Notes: generated by a model from the letters alone, not told the origin. A stretch of 32,000 nt of DNA from Bacteroidia bacterium (GCA_028339355.1 JAOLBX010000002.1:1-32000); one strand, 5' to 3'; shown: positions 8,829 to 17,443, counted from the first letter of the stretch. Numbers and translations: made by a program.

Positions 8829-8870
8829 TTAAATGAAGAAGGCTACCCAATGGTAGCCTTCTTCATTTAA
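8829..8870. terminator. Perfect 19-bp inverted repeat, likely terminator of the M42 gene
   Basis: The arm 8829-8847 pairs without mismatch with 8852-8870 across the 4-base loop caat. The core ggctacc/ggtagcc is GC-rich and the outer part is A/T-rich, so the descending arm ends in cttcttcattt. There is no separate T run beyond the stem. It is symmetrical, so it may act in either direction, but the genes on both sides are on the plus strand. Confidence 0.75.
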
Positions 8871-8953
8871 CCTGATTATTAAGCCCTTACAAATCTTTTG
8901 TTTTCAATTTCCATTTAAATGCGTATATTGTAAGAACCAAATCGTTATAATCT

Positions 8954-9319
8954 ATGCATAAAACCATTACTACCAATTCAGAAATTCATCTAATCTTAAA
9001 GACCGATTGTTCGAAATCTAAGAAGGTCTTGGCATATGCCAAAAGCATAAGTAGCAACATAAAGACTACTAATATCTCAAGAACAAAAAGTACCGGAACA
9101 ATCTGGCAAACTATACTGACCAAACTCGACAAATCTCCGAAACAACTCTTAGATAAGTCAAATCCGTACTATCAAGAAAACATTAAAGGAAGAGATTTTG
9201 AAGACCGCGATTGGACATTCTTGCTAATGAATAACCCAGATTTAATACGTGGCCCTATCGCCATTAGAGGAAATAAGGCTATGCTTATTGATAATCCTAC
9301 GGACATATATAAGATGTAA
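8954..9319 (+). CDS. ArsC/Spx/YffB-like thioredoxin-fold protein
   Basis: This small 121-residue protein resembles the arsenate reductase (ArsC)/YffB/Spx family. The N-terminal beta strand leads into TDCSKSKKVLAYAK (residues 17-30), where Cys19 occupies the position of the catalytic cysteine with no second cysteine three residues later. The C-terminal half carries the family signature, a run of MNNPDLIRGPIAIRGNKAML (residues about 82-101), which matches the NP-x-LI-x-RPI-style segment of ArsC proteins. The canonical Arg of RPI is shifted or replaced, since the order here is RGPI. Arsenate reduction is therefore not certain; thiol redox with another substrate is possible. It is flanked by the M42 terminator and the peroxidase lipoprotein gene. 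Confidence 0.7.
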   Translation: MHKTITTNSEIHLILKTDCSKSKKVLAYAKSISSNIKTTNISRTKSTGTIWQTILTKLDKSPKQLLDKSNPYYQENIKGRDFEDRDWTFLLMNNPDLIRGPIAIRGNKAMLIDNPTDIYKM

Positions 9320-9442
9320 ATTCCAATTATGGGATACTTATATCCTTTGTAAAAACTCGTAAGTTGATAATATTCAAAATACTTTACTTCCTAAAGTGCT
9401 ACTTGGCACCAGATTTGATTGGTTTATGCTTTAACGACAACA

Positions 9443-10777
9443 ATGAAGTTTAATATATATATAATCCTCAGCCTACTTATTTTATTATCAGCTTGTGGCA
9501 AAGAGGATAGAACAAATTTTTCTAAAGACAAAGACTTATACGATTTACTAGCAAGCAAAAGCCCTAAAGGAACACTAGAAGGACTGATGCTAGCTAAAGG
9601 TGATAGACTCTCTCATATACCCCAAGATCCTAAAAACCCGCTTAACTCCTCAAAAATTCAATTGGGTAAACTTATGTTTCATGAAACAGGGTTGGCAATA
9701 GATCCTCAAAACTCAATAAGTATGAATACTTATTCTTGTGCAAGTTGTCATCATGCTGAAGCAGGTTTTCAAAGTGGCAAAAGACAAGGTATAGGTGATG
9801 GAGGAGAAGGTTTTGGTATTTCGGGTGAAGGTAGACATCGAAATAGCAATTACCCAACAAACAAAATCGATGTGCAGCCCATAAAGTCACCTACAGTTCT
9901 TAATTCTGCATATCAGAAATTAATGCTTTGGAATGGTCAATTCGGAGCGACAGATAAAAACATAGGCACTGAATCGAATTGGGCTCCAGGTTCTCCCATC
10001 GCTAACAATTATTTAGGATACGAAGGTGTAGAAACACAAGCCTTGGCAGGATTTGACGTACATAGACTAGGAATTAAAAAGGACCTACTAGAGGACAATA
10101 CTTATAAATTACTTTTTGAAAATGCATTTCCGGACGCTCCACCACAAGCTCTTATTACGACTCAAAATATAGCACTTGCTATCGCAGCCTATGAACGAAG
10201 TCTCCTGTCAAATGCCGCACCTTACCAAAAATGGTTAAGAGGCGATGAAAATGTAATGACAACAGCACAAAAAAATGGTATGAAATTATTTTTTGACAAA
10301 GCCCAATGTTATCAATGTCATAATGGCCCTGCTTTAAATAGCAATGAATTCTATGCCCTTGGCATGCAAGATCTAGAAGGTTCTGATATTATTGAAGCGG
10401 CAGGTGCTGACGATGCAAAACTTGGAAGGGGAGGTTTCACAAAACTAAGCCAGGATATGTACAAATTTAAAGTGCCCCAACTTTATAATTTAAGAGACGC
10501 TATTTTCTACGGTCACGGTGCTTCATTTGACAATATCGCAAAAGTGATACAATATAAGTTAGAAGGGAAAAAAGAAAATAATAGTGTTCCAAGTACACAA
10601 CTTTCACATTTTTTCAAAAAGATTGATTTAACTGATACTGAAATTGAGAATTTAACTGACTTCATTACAAATAGCCTATATGATGCTTCGTTATCCAGGT
10701 ATCTTCCAAACTCCTTGCCTTCAGGCAACTGCTTCCCAAACAACGATAGTTTGTCTAAGAAGGAAATCTGCCAGTAA
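9443..10777 (+). CDS. Dihaem cytochrome c peroxidase/MauG family lipoprotein
   Basis: I chose the ATG at 9443 over an in-frame TTG at 9419 because it gives a clean lipoprotein signal: hydrophobic residues 4-15, then LSAC with lipid-carrying Cys18. The mature part has two CXXCH haem sites, CASCH at 99-103 and CYQCH at 289-293. This two-domain layout is that of bacterial dihaem cytochrome c peroxidases, which reduce hydrogen peroxide with electrons from small cytochromes, and of MauG-like relatives. Conserved family stretches include LGKLMFHETGLA near 74-85, SPTVLNSAYQ near 149-158 and FKVPQLYNLRD near 342-352. The protein should be anchored in a membrane facing the periplasm or cell surface. 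Peroxidase versus protein-modifying activity is unresolved. Confidence 0.88.
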   Translation: MKFNIYIILSLLILLSACGKEDRTNFSKDKDLYDLLASKSPKGTLEGLMLAKGDRLSHIPQDPKNPLNSSKIQLGKLMFHETGLAIDPQNSISMNTYSCASCHHAEAGFQSGKRQGIGDGGEGFGISGEGRHRNSNYPTNKIDVQPIKSPTVLNSAYQKLMLWNGQFGATDKNIGTESNWAPGSPIANNYLGYEGVETQALAGFDVHRLGIKKDLLEDNTYKLLFENAFPDAPPQALITTQNIALAIAAYERSLLSNAAPYQKWLRGDENVMTTAQKNGMKLFFDKAQCYQCHNGPALNSNEFYALGMQDLEGSDIIEAAGADDAKLGRGGFTKLSQDMYKFKVPQLYNLRDAIFYGHGASFDNIAKVIQYKLEGKKENNSVPSTQLSHFFKKIDLTDTEIENLTDFITNSLYDASLSRYLPNSLPSGNCFPNNDSLSKKEICQ

Positions 10778-10943
10778 AACGCAAGTACAGTCATACTATC
10801 AATCTTAATTTAGTAGTTAAGTACTTACTTTAAGATCTAATCTTCTTAGAGAAACAACCAGTAAGTCATCTAAATAAGAAACCTAACTAAAACACTGTAT
10901 TTCTATAGTTTTCAAAATAATGTAAAAGTAAATCTAAAGGCAC

Positions 10944-10974
10944 AAAAAAATGGTCTACATTTTTGCAGACCATT
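10944..10974 (-). terminator. Terminator of the ribosomal protein operon after rplQ
   Basis: Read on the minus strand, AATGGTCT (10974-10967) pairs with AGACCATT (10956-10949). A further C-G and G·U pair leave a 6-base A-rich loop, and a run of Ts (10950-10944) follows. It lies 30 bases beyond the rplQ stop codon. On the plus strand there is no T run, so it does not obviously serve the peroxidase gene. Confidence 0.85.
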
Positions 10975-11003
10975 ATTTATTATACGATAAAGAATTAATT
11001 GGA

Positions 11004-11747
11004 TTATTTACCTCCGTCTAATTCATCTTGCCATTTTTTAAGCTCATCCCACTTACCATCTGCAGCCATTTTAGCTTGCTCAGACCAAGTTCCAGGATCA
11101 TGAGAAGCAAAGTTACCTTCTGCTGCATCAAGCACCGCTCTTAGGTCCTCAGTTGTTTTACTAGCCATATCAGCATAAGTTGATATTCCAGCTGCTGTGA
11201 ATACACTAGCCATCTTAGGACCTATTCCTTCTATTTTAGTTAAATCATCGGCTGAAACTTCAGCACTTTCAGACTCTTCTGATTTTGCTGCGGCAACTAG
11301 TGCTGCAGTTTCTGTCTTCTTACCTCTACGAGTACGTTTCGCTCCTGATTTGGCTTTTGCTTTTGAAGATTTAGCTTCTAGCATAGATTCGTTGAAATCT
11401 ACTAGCTCCATCATACACATATCAGCATTGTCACCAAGTCTGTTACCTGTTTTTAAGATTCTAGTATATCCTCCTGGTCTATCCGCTACTTTAGGTGCAA
11501 TCGCAGTAAACAATTCATTTACAGCATCCTTGCTTTGTAAGTAACTAAATACAACTCTTCTTGAGTGCGTTGTATTGTCTTTAGACTTAGTTATAAGTGG
11601 CTCTACATACACCCTTAAAGCTTTAGCTTTTGCAGTTGTCGTAAATATTCTTTTATGAGTAAGAAGAGAACTAGCCATATTGCTAAGCATAGCTTTTCTA
11701 TGCCCTGTTTTTCTTCCTAAATGATTAAATTTTTTCCCGTGCCTCAT
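11004..11747 (-). CDS. rplQ: 50S ribosomal protein L17 with C-terminal helix-hairpin-helix extension
   Basis: Residues 1-120 are a complete bacterial L17, a large-subunit protein near the exit tunnel; the N-terminus [20 protein letters not shown] is diagnostic. A charged Ala/Lys/Glu-rich linker runs from about 121 to 167. It is followed by an extra domain of about 80 residues: [20 protein letters not shown] at 167-186 is a helix-hairpin-helix motif, followed by a helical tail with the motif [20 protein letters not shown] at 221-240. The total of 247 residues is about twice the usual length. It is the last gene of the operon, 12 bases after rpoA. Similar tails occur on some Bacteroidota ribosomal proteins; their role here is unknown. 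Confidence 0.95.
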   Translation of the reverse strand: MRHGKKFNHLGRKTGHRKAMLSNMASSLLTHKRIFTTTAKAKALRVYVEPLITKSKDNTTHSRRVVFSYLQSKDAVNELFTAIAPKVADRPGGYTRILKTGNRLGDNADMCMMELVDFNESMLEAKSSKAKAKSGAKRTRRGKKTETAALVAAAKSEESESAEVSADDLTKIEGIGPKMASVFTAAGISTYADMASKTTEDLRAVLDAAEGNFASHDPGTWSEQAKMAADGKWDELKKWQDELDGGK

Positions 11748-11759
11748 TTTTCTTTATTT

Positions 11760-12752
11760 TTATTCGTCATCAAGATTGTACTTAGCTACATCCATACCAA
11801 AGTTCAACCCCTTTTCTTTTACAAAATCTTCTAGTTCAGTTAAAGATTTTTTACCGAAATTTCTAAATTTCAATAAATCCTCAATATGAAAACTTACTAA
11901 CTCTCCTAATGTTCTTATCTCAGCAGCTTTAAGGCAGTTATATGCTCTAACAGAAAGATCTAAATCAGAAAGAGAAGTTTTAAGTATTTTTCTCATATGA
12001 AGCATGTTTTCATCTACTTCATTTTTCTGAGATTGTACTTGAGTATCTTCAAGTATACTTTCATCAGAGAATAACACTAAGTGTCTTATCATTATTTTTG
12101 AAGCCTCTTTTAATGCTTCTTCCGGATGAATAGATCCATCAGTCTTTACTTCAAAAACTAATTTTTCATAATCTGTTTTTTGTTCTACTCTAAAATCTTC
12201 AACGTGATATTTAACATTCTTGATTGGGGTAAAAATAGAGTCTATAGAAATCTCTCCTATAGGAGCATTTTCCTGTACATTTTCTTCAGCAGGTACATAT
12301 CCTCTTCCTTTCTCTACAGTCAATTCAATCTCAAAATTCACATAAGGCTCCATTGAACAGATAAGAAAATCTGGATTCAATATTTCAAAAGCGTTTGTGT
12401 ATCTAGCTATTTCACCAGCCTTAAACTCTTCTTTACCTTTCAGAGAAATAAATATTTTTTCACTATCGTTAGAATCAATTAGTTTCTTAAATCTTACTTG
12501 TTTCAGATTCAAGATAATCTCAGTAACGTCTTCTAAAACACCTTTGATAGTAGAAAATTCGTGATCTACACCAGGTATTCTTATAGAAGTTATAGCCCAT
12601 CCTTCTAATGATGAAAGCAATATTCTTCTCATAGCATTACCAACGGTAACACCATATCCTCTTTCCAAAGGGCTAAATTCAAACAGACCATAATTGGCTG
12701 TTTCTTTGTGCATTATAACCTTATCAGGTTGTTGAAAATCTAATATCGCCAT
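11760..12752 (-). CDS. rpoA: DNA-directed RNA polymerase alpha subunit
   Basis: This 330-residue protein is the alpha subunit, whose dimer nucleates assembly of core RNA polymerase. The N-terminal dimerisation domain spans about 1-235 and includes [20 protein letters not shown] near residues 28-47. The C-terminal DNA- and activator-binding domain spans about 262-325. In it, [10 protein letters not shown] (266-275) keeps the arginine and asparagine that contact UP-element DNA in E. coli (R265 and N268 there; 269 and 272 here). [12 protein letters not shown] completes the helix-hairpin-helix part. The position between rpsD and rplQ, with gaps of 4 and 12 bases, is the standard alpha-operon order. 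Confidence 0.98.
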   Translation of the reverse strand: MAILDFQQPDKVIMHKETANYGLFEFSPLERGYGVTVGNAMRRILLSSLEGWAITSIRIPGVDHEFSTIKGVLEDVTEIILNLKQVRFKKLIDSNDSEKIFISLKGKEEFKAGEIARYTNAFEILNPDFLICSMEPYVNFEIELTVEKGRGYVPAEENVQENAPIGEISIDSIFTPIKNVKYHVEDFRVEQKTDYEKLVFEVKTDGSIHPEEALKEASKIMIRHLVLFSDESILEDTQVQSQKNEVDENMLHMRKILKTSLSDLDLSVRAYNCLKAAEIRTLGELVSFHIEDLLKFRNFGKKSLTELEDFVKEKGLNFGMDVAKYNLDDE

Positions 12753-12756
12753 GTTA

Positions 12757-13359
12757 TTATTTCGAATAAAGTTCTACTATTAATTGTTCTTTGATATTCT
12801 CAGGAATATCGGCTCTCTCGGGATAATTCAAGAAAGTACCTTTACCTTCTTCACTATTCCACTCTAACCAACTAAAAGATCTTCCAGCTGATAAAGAATC
12901 AGTGATAAGTTCTAAAGACTTAGATCTCTCTCTTACTTCTATTACATCACCAGGTTTTACTTGGCACGATGCTATATTAGTAATAACACCATTTACTCTG
13001 ATGTGTTTGTGACCTACTAATTGTCTTGCACTTCTTCTTGTAGGAGCTATGCCTAGTCTGAATACCGTGTTATCTAAACGAGCCTCAAGGAATTTTAACA
13101 AGTTTTCACCTGTAATACCTTTTTTACGAGCTGCTTTATCAAAAGTCAATGCAAATTGCTTTTCTAAAACACCATAAGTATACTTCGCTTTTTGCTTTTC
13201 AGCCAATTGCATAGCATATTCAGATTTCTTACCTCTACGTCTAGCGTTACCGTGCTGACCAGGTGGGTAGTTTTTCTTTTCTAAAGCTTTTGAAGGACCA
13301 AAAATTGGTTCTTTAAACTTACGAGCAATTTTTGCTTTGGGTCCTCTATATCTTGCCAT
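12757..13359 (-). CDS. rpsD: 30S ribosomal protein S4
   Basis: This 200-residue primary 16S rRNA-binding protein starts small-subunit body assembly and lines the mRNA entry site. The N-terminus [15 protein letters not shown], the segment [19 protein letters not shown] and the S4 RNA-binding domain ([20 protein letters not shown], about residues 94-113, then [10 protein letters not shown]) are all present. No cysteine zinc cluster is seen in the N-terminus, so this is the zinc-free form. It lies 4 bases before rpoA and 38 bases after rpsK. In E. coli S4 represses the alpha operon by binding its mRNA; whether that holds here is unknown. Confidence 0.98.
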   Translation of the reverse strand: MARYRGPKAKIARKFKEPIFGPSKALEKKNYPPGQHGNARRRGKKSEYAMQLAEKQKAKYTYGVLEKQFALTFDKAARKKGITGENLLKFLEARLDNTVFRLGIAPTRRSARQLVGHKHIRVNGVITNIASCQVKPGDVIEVRERSKSLELITDSLSAGRSFSWLEWNSEEGKGTFLNYPERADIPENIKEQLIVELYSK

Positions 13360-13397
13360 TATCTTACTTCTTTAATCCGTTTTAAAATTATACTTGA

Positions 13398-13787
13398 TTA
13401 AACTCTTCTTCTCTTAGGAGGTCTACATCCATTGTGAGGAAGCGGAGTTACATCTCTTATTGCTGACACTTCAAGACCTGCTTGATTAAGAGTACGTATA
13501 GCGGACTCTCTACCTGCACCAGGACCTTTCACAAGCACTTCTACTTTTTTTAGCCCTAAATCTACAGCAACTTTAGCACAATCCTGAGCAGCTACCTGAG
13601 CAGCATAAGGAGTGTTCTTTTTGGAACCTCTAAAACCCATTTTACCAGCACTACTCCAAGAGATAACTTGTCCTTGACTGTTTGTAATAGAGATTATTAT
13701 GTTGTTGAAAGTAGACTTAACATAAGCAAAACCGTTTGCTTCTATGGCTACTTTTCTTTTCTTAACTGATTTTTTACTACCTGCCAT
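13398..13787 (-). CDS. rpsK: 30S ribosomal protein S11
   Basis: This 129-residue platform protein lines the E site and contacts mRNA upstream of the start codon. Conserved stretches are [50 protein letters not shown] and the basic terminus [12 protein letters not shown]. Length matches the family. It lies 7 bases after rpsM and 38 bases before rpsD, the second largest gap in the cluster; I see no promoter or hairpin in that gap. Confidence 0.98.
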   Translation of the reverse strand: MAGSKKSVKKRKVAIEANGFAYVKSTFNNIIISITNSQGQVISWSSAGKMGFRGSKKNTPYAAQVAAQDCAKVAVDLGLKKVEVLVKGPGAGRESAIRTLNQAGLEVSAIRDVTPLPHNGCRPPKRRRV

Positions 13788-13794
13788 CTTCTAA

Positions 13795-14172
13795 TTATTT
13801 AGGTGCTTTTTTCTTATTAGCCATTGTTTTTTTCTTACCTTTTCTAGTACGAGCATTGTTTTTAGTACGCTGTCCTCTTAAAGGCAAACCTTTACGATGT
13901 CTCAAACCTCTATAACATCCTATATCCATAAGACGTTTGATATTCATTTGAGTTTCTGATCTAAGTTCACCTTCTACCTTGAACTCATTACCAATTACCT
14001 CACGAATACCAGAGATGTCAGTATCTGACCAATCTTGTACTTTTCTGTCATCGCTAACATTAGCTGACTTTAGTATGTGTGCAGCTCTACTGCTACCCAC
14101 ACCATGAATGTAGGTAAGACCTACAATACCTCTTTTACCTTTCGGTAAATCTATACCTGCAATACGTGCCAT
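13795..14172 (-). CDS. rpsM: 30S ribosomal protein S13
   Basis: This 125-residue head protein forms intersubunit bridges and contacts P-site tRNA through its basic tail. The sequence opens [15 protein letters not shown], keeps the helix-hairpin-helix stretch [16 protein letters not shown], and has [20 protein letters not shown] followed by a lysine-rich tail ending NKKKAPK. Its start codon lies 2 bases after the rpmJ stop and it precedes rpsK by 7 bases. Confidence 0.98.
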   Translation of the reverse strand: MARIAGIDLPKGKRGIVGLTYIHGVGSSRAAHILKSANVSDDRKVQDWSDTDISGIREVIGNEFKVEGELRSETQMNIKRLMDIGCYRGLRHRKGLPLRGQRTKNNARTRKGKKKTMANKKKAPK

Positions 14173-14174
14173 TA

Positions 14175-14291
14175 TTATCCTTGTCTTTGCTTAAATCTTG
14201 GATTCTTCTTATTGATGACGTAAACACGTCCTTTTCTCTTAACGATTTTACAATCGCTAGATCTCTTCTTTACTGATGTTCTAACTTTCAT
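14175..14291 (-). CDS. rpmJ: 50S ribosomal protein L36, zinc-free form
   Basis: This 38-residue gene was found by translating the gap between infA and rpsM. The product starts [17 protein letters not shown] and ends [13 protein letters not shown]36 binds 23S rRNA helices late in large-subunit assembly. Classical L36 holds zinc with three cysteines and one histidine. Here only one cysteine (Cys14) remains, and the other ligand positions are Ser, Asn and Phe-type residues, so zinc cannot be bound in the usual way. This zinc-independent form is usual in Bacteroidota. It lies 4 bases after infA and 2 bases before rpsM. Confidence 0.96.
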   Translation of the reverse strand: MKVRTSVKKRSSDCKIVKRKGRVYVINKKNPRFKQRQG

Positions 14292-14295
14292 TCTG

Positions 14296-14514
14296 TTATT
14301 TATATCTATAACTAATTCTACCCCTTGTTAAATCATAAGGAGACATTTCAACCTGCACTTTATCCCCTGGCAGGATACGGATGTAATACATCCTCATCTT
14401 ACCACTGATGGTAGCCACTATTTCGTGACCATTCTGAAGCTTTACTCTGAACATTGCGTTAGACAATGCTTCTGTAATTACTCCATCTTGTTTTATTGCT
14501 TGCTGTTTTGCCAT
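14296..14514 (-). CDS. infA: Translation initiation factor IF-1
   Basis: This 72-residue OB-fold protein binds the A site of the 30S subunit during initiation. [20 protein letters not shown] leads into [20 protein letters not shown] and [20 protein letters not shown], all family-typical. A 47-base gap separates it from secY, by far the largest in the cluster, and that gap holds a promoter-like sequence of the Bacteroidota type. The map gene, often found between secY and infA in other bacteria, is absent. Confidence 0.98.
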   Translation of the reverse strand: MAKQQAIKQDGVITEALSNAMFRVKLQNGHEIVATISGKMRMYYIRILPGDKVQVEMSPYDLTRGRISYRYK

Positions 14515-14528
14515 TTTTTAAAGGGCTG

Positions 14529-14560
14529 CAAAATTAATTTTTTTTATTCTCTTCTCCAAA
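14529..14560 (-). promoter_or_regulatory. Internal promoter before infA (TTTG-N20-TAatTTTG)
   Basis: On the minus strand TTTG (14560-14557) is separated by 20 bases from TAATTTTG (14536-14529), matching the Bacteroidota consensus TTTG-N19-21-TAnnTTTG. It fits entirely between the secY stop and the infA start and would give a leader of about 8-10 bases. The bases after the box, GCAGCCC, resemble those after the rpsL -7 box (GCAGACC). Confidence 0.65.
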
Positions 14561-14561
14561 C

Positions 14562-15923
14562 TTATCCGGTGATAGCTCCTCCTACCGAAGATCTTCCTTT
14601 GATACGTCCAGTTTTCATAAGACCATCGTAATGTCTCATTATCAAATACTGTTCAACTTGCTGTAAAGTATCTAAAACTACACCTACCATAATAAGTAAA
14701 GATGTACCTCCATAAAATTGTGCAAATTGATCATTCACTCCAAACATTATCGCAAACACTGGAAATATTGCTACAAAACCTAAGAAAACAGAACCCGGTA
14801 ATGTTATTCTTGACATTACAGACCCAATAAAATTAGCTGTTTTTCTACCCGGTTTTACACCCGGTATAAACCCACCGTTTCTTTTTAAATCATCTGCTAT
14901 TTGATTAGGATTGATAGTGATTGCCGTATAGAAATACGTAAATAACACAATCATTACAAAAAATAATAAATTATACCCCCATCCATACGGATTAGTAAGT
15001 CCATTCAAAAAGGCAGAATCTTGTAATGCGGGAATCTGAGTTGCTGTAGCAGGTAAGAACATTAGTGCTTGAGCAAAAATGATAGGCATAACCCCTGCAG
15101 CGTTCACTTTCAATGGTAAATATTGTCTTACTCCGCCCATTTGTCTATTTCCTACAATACGTTTTGCATACTGAACAGGTATTCTCCTTGTAGCTTGAAC
15201 CAATGCAATAACTGCAAGGATCACTATCAGCCATAATACTATTTCTACTATTAGTAACATTACTTGACTTCCTTGGAATCTATCTACTATCTCAGCAAAC
15301 AATGAAGCTGGGAGTCTTGCTATGATACCTACCATTATTATGATAGAAATACCATTACCTACACCTCTATCAGTGATACGCTCACCTATCCACATCGTAA
15401 ACATAGTACCTGCAACTAATACCAATGTGCCAATAATAAGGAATGAAGTCCAACCCAACTCACCTGAAGTCTCAGACATAAGTGCCAAAGGCTTGCCGTT
15501 TTGTGATTTAAGGTTTATAAGATAAGCCAAACCTTGTACAGTAGTTATTGCTATAGTAAGGTAACGTGTAATCGAATTGATTTTTCTTCGCCCATCTTCT
15601 CCTTCTTTCTGCATTTTTTGGAATGAAGGTACCGCTACTGTTAATAGTTGGATAACAATAGATGCTGATATATAAGGCATAATGCCCAGAGCAAAAATAG
15701 AAACTCTATCAAAAGCTCCACCAGAAAATGTATTAATAAGTCCTAGTAGTCCTCCTGATTCTTTGGCTCCATATACATCATTTAGTATAACTGGATCCAC
15801 ACCAGGAATCACGATAAAAGTTCCTATACGATAAACTACAAGAAGTAGAACAAGATTTAAAATTCTTGTCCTAAGATCTTCTATTGAAAATATATTCTTT
15901 AATGTACTTATTAATTTATTCAT
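14562..15923 (-). CDS. secY: Preprotein translocase subunit SecY
   Basis: This 453-residue protein is the central channel of the Sec translocon in the inner membrane. Ten hydrophobic segments are evident along the sequence. Family landmarks include VVYRIGTFIVIPGVDP near the first segment, LLGLINTFSGGAFDRVSIFA near the plug and second segment, RITDRGVGNGISIIIMVGI, RRIPVQYAKRIVGNRQMGG in the cytosolic loop that contacts SecA or the ribosome, and NPNQIADDLKRNGGFIPGVK in the C-terminal half. It starts 4 bases after rplO, as in the spc operon of most bacteria. Confidence 0.98.
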   Translation of the reverse strand: MNKLISTLKNIFSIEDLRTRILNLVLLLVVYRIGTFIVIPGVDPVILNDVYGAKESGGLLGLINTFSGGAFDRVSIFALGIMPYISASIVIQLLTVAVPSFQKMQKEGEDGRRKINSITRYLTIAITTVQGLAYLINLKSQNGKPLALMSETSGELGWTSFLIIGTLVLVAGTMFTMWIGERITDRGVGNGISIIIMVGIIARLPASLFAEIVDRFQGSQVMLLIVEIVLWLIVILAVIALVQATRRIPVQYAKRIVGNRQMGGVRQYLPLKVNAAGVMPIIFAQALMFLPATATQIPALQDSAFLNGLTNPYGWGYNLLFFVMIVLFTYFYTAITINPNQIADDLKRNGGFIPGVKPGRKTANFIGSVMSRITLPGSVFLGFVAIFPVFAIMFGVNDQFAQFYGGTSLLIMVGVVLDTLQQVEQYLIMRHYDGLMKTGRIKGRSSVGGAITG

Positions 15924-15927
15924 AAAC

Positions 15928-16374
15928 TTAGATGGTTTCTGCTGAACCTCCTGCTTTTTCTATTGCCTCTTTAGCAGTTTTAGTGAAAGCATTAACCTTC
16001 ACATCTACTTTACTTGAAAGCTCTCCTCTACCCAAAATCTTAACGACTTGAGTTTTCTTAATAACGTTAGCCGCTATAAGAGATGCTGTAGACACTTCTG
16101 TAGCTTTTGTCTTGTCAACAAAATCCTGCAGTCTATCTAGATTAATCCCAACATACTCTACTCTCGTAGGGTTTTTGAAACCAAACTTAGGTACTCTTCT
16201 TTGAAGCGGCATTTGACCACCTTCGAAACCTACTGATCTACTATATCCTGTTCTAGACTGAGCACCTTTATGACCTTTGGTAGATGTTCCACCTCTTCCA
16301 GATCCTTGTCCCCTAGCTATTCTTTTACCTTTTTTAACCGAGCCTTCTGCTGGTTTTAAACTATGCAACTTCAT
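15928..16374 (-). CDS. rplO: 50S ribosomal protein L15
   Basis: This 148-residue late-assembly 23S rRNA-binding protein starts MKLHSLKPAEGSVKKGKRIA. The long glycine- and arginine-rich extension that threads into rRNA is clear in GQGSGRGGTSTKGHKGAQSR (residues 23-42), followed by GFEGGQMPLQRRVPKFGF. The C-terminal globular part ends EAIEKAGGSAETI. It lies 2 bases after rpmD and 4 bases before secY. Confidence 0.97.
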   Translation of the reverse strand: MKLHSLKPAEGSVKKGKRIARGQGSGRGGTSTKGHKGAQSRTGYSRSVGFEGGQMPLQRRVPKFGFKNPTRVEYVGINLDRLQDFVDKTKATEVSTASLIAANVIKKTQVVKILGRGELSSKVDVKVNAFTKTAKEAIEKAGGSAETI

Positions 16375-16376
16375 AA

Positions 16377-16556
16377 TTATGCTTTTTCTACTTTTAGTAA
16401 GTGCTCTACTTTACGAATCATACCCATAACTGCAGGAGACTCTTCCATTACTCTTGCGTTATGAAGCTTCTTAAGACCTAACGCTATTAGCGTCTTTTTT
16501 TGGTCTGCGGGTCTTCTTATCGCACTTTTAACTTGTGTTATTTTTACCTTTCCCAT
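16377..16556 (-). CDS. rpmD: 50S ribosomal protein L30
   Basis: I found this 59-residue gene by translating the gap between rpsE and rplO. The product begins MGKVKITQVKSAIRRPADQK and ends KVEHLLKVEKA, with the family core TLIALGLKKLHNARVMEESP. L30 is a small large-subunit protein near the 5S rRNA region. Length is standard for the bacterial form. Gaps are 5 bases to rpsE and 2 bases to rplO. Confidence 0.96.
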   Translation of the reverse strand: MGKVKITQVKSAIRRPADQKKTLIALGLKKLHNARVMEESPAVMGMIRKVEHLLKVEKA

Positions 16557-16561
16557 TTTGC

Positions 16562-17080
16562 TTATCCGTTAAACACTTTATTCAAACTGGCACCTCTTTG
16601 CTCAGCTACGGTATATGCATCTCTCAGTTTTGATAGAGCATCCATAGTTGCTTTTACCACGTTATGCGGATTTGAAGAACCTTTAGATTTTGCTAATACG
16701 TCATGTACACCTGCACTTTCAAAAACTGCACGCATTGCACCACCTGCAATAACACCTGTACCATTTGAAGCAGGCTTCATAAATACAAATCCACCGGAGT
16801 ACTTACCATACTGCTCGTGAGGTATTGTATTATTAATCAAAGGAACTTTTATTAAATTCTTTTTAGCGTCTTCTATTCCTTTCTGAATAGAATCTATAAC
16901 TTCACCTGCTTTTCCTAGTCCATGACCCACGATACCATTACCGTCTCCCACTACCACGATAGCATTAAAGCTAAACGTTCTACCACCTTTGGTAACTTTC
17001 GCTACACGATTGATATTTACTACAGTCTCTTTAAGTTCAAGATCTGTTGTTTTGATTTGTTTTAATGTTTGTGTTGCCAT
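16562..17080 (-). CDS. rpsE: 30S ribosomal protein S5
   Basis: This 172-residue protein at the mRNA entry site has roles in decoding fidelity and helicase activity. The double-stranded RNA-binding-like N-terminal domain has [20 protein letters not shown] and [19 protein letters not shown]. The C-terminal domain has [20 protein letters not shown] and [20 protein letters not shown]. The spectinomycin-contact loop ([10 protein letters not shown]) looks like the ordinary sensitive form. It lies 3 bases after rplR and 5 bases before rpmD. Confidence 0.98.
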   Translation of the reverse strand: MATQTLKQIKTTDLELKETVVNINRVAKVTKGGRTFSFNAIVVVGDGNGIVGHGLGKAGEVIDSIQKGIEDAKKNLIKVPLINNTIPHEQYGKYSGGFVFMKPASNGTGVIAGGAMRAVFESAGVHDVLAKSKGSSNPHNVVKATMDALSKLRDAYTVAEQRGASLNKVFNG

Positions 17081-17083
17081 TTC

Positions 17084-17428
17084 TTAGAATTTTAAACCGC
17101 CTTCTCTTGCTCCATCTGCTAAATTTTTCACTCTGCCGTGATATAAGTATCCGTTTCTATCAAACTTTACGTTTTCTATACCGTTCGCTGTAGCTTTTTC
17201 AGCTATTGCTTTACCTACAGCTTTTGCAATCTCAGATTTAGTACCTTTATCGATACCTTGAGAAGAAGCTGCAAGTAAAGTTGCTCCTTTAGAATCGTCA
17301 ATTACTTGTACATATATCGCCTTGTTGCTTCTATATATACATAATCTTGGAACATCAGCTGTTCCTTGAACCTTACTCCTGATTCTGTTTTTTATTTTGG
17401 CTCTTCTATTTGCCTTATTTCTAATCAT
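17084..17428 (-). CDS. rplR: 50S ribosomal protein L18
   Basis: This 114-residue 5S rRNA-binding protein of the central protuberance has a basic N-terminus, [20 protein letters not shown], that is shorter and different in its first residues from many L18 proteins. The core is typical: [29 protein letters not shown] and [20 protein letters not shown], ending EGGLKF. The gap to rplF is 15 bases and to rpsE 3 bases. No better start exists upstream. Confidence 0.96.
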   Translation of the reverse strand: MIRNKANRRAKIKNRIRSKVQGTADVPRLCIYRSNKAIYVQVIDDSKGATLLAASSQGIDKGTKSEIAKAVGKAIAEKATANGIENVKFDRNGYLYHGRVKNLADGAREGGLKF

Positions 17429-17443
17429 AATGCTATGCCTTTA

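Noticed and set aside
9419-9442. TTG start adding 8 residues to the peroxidase lipoprotein
   Set aside because: The ATG at 9443 gives a standard lipoprotein signal with LSAC at residues 15-18; the added residues would disturb it.
10818-10827. 10-base palindrome taagtactta after the peroxidase gene
   Set aside because: It is short and AT-rich with no T run or second copy nearby, so chance explains it.
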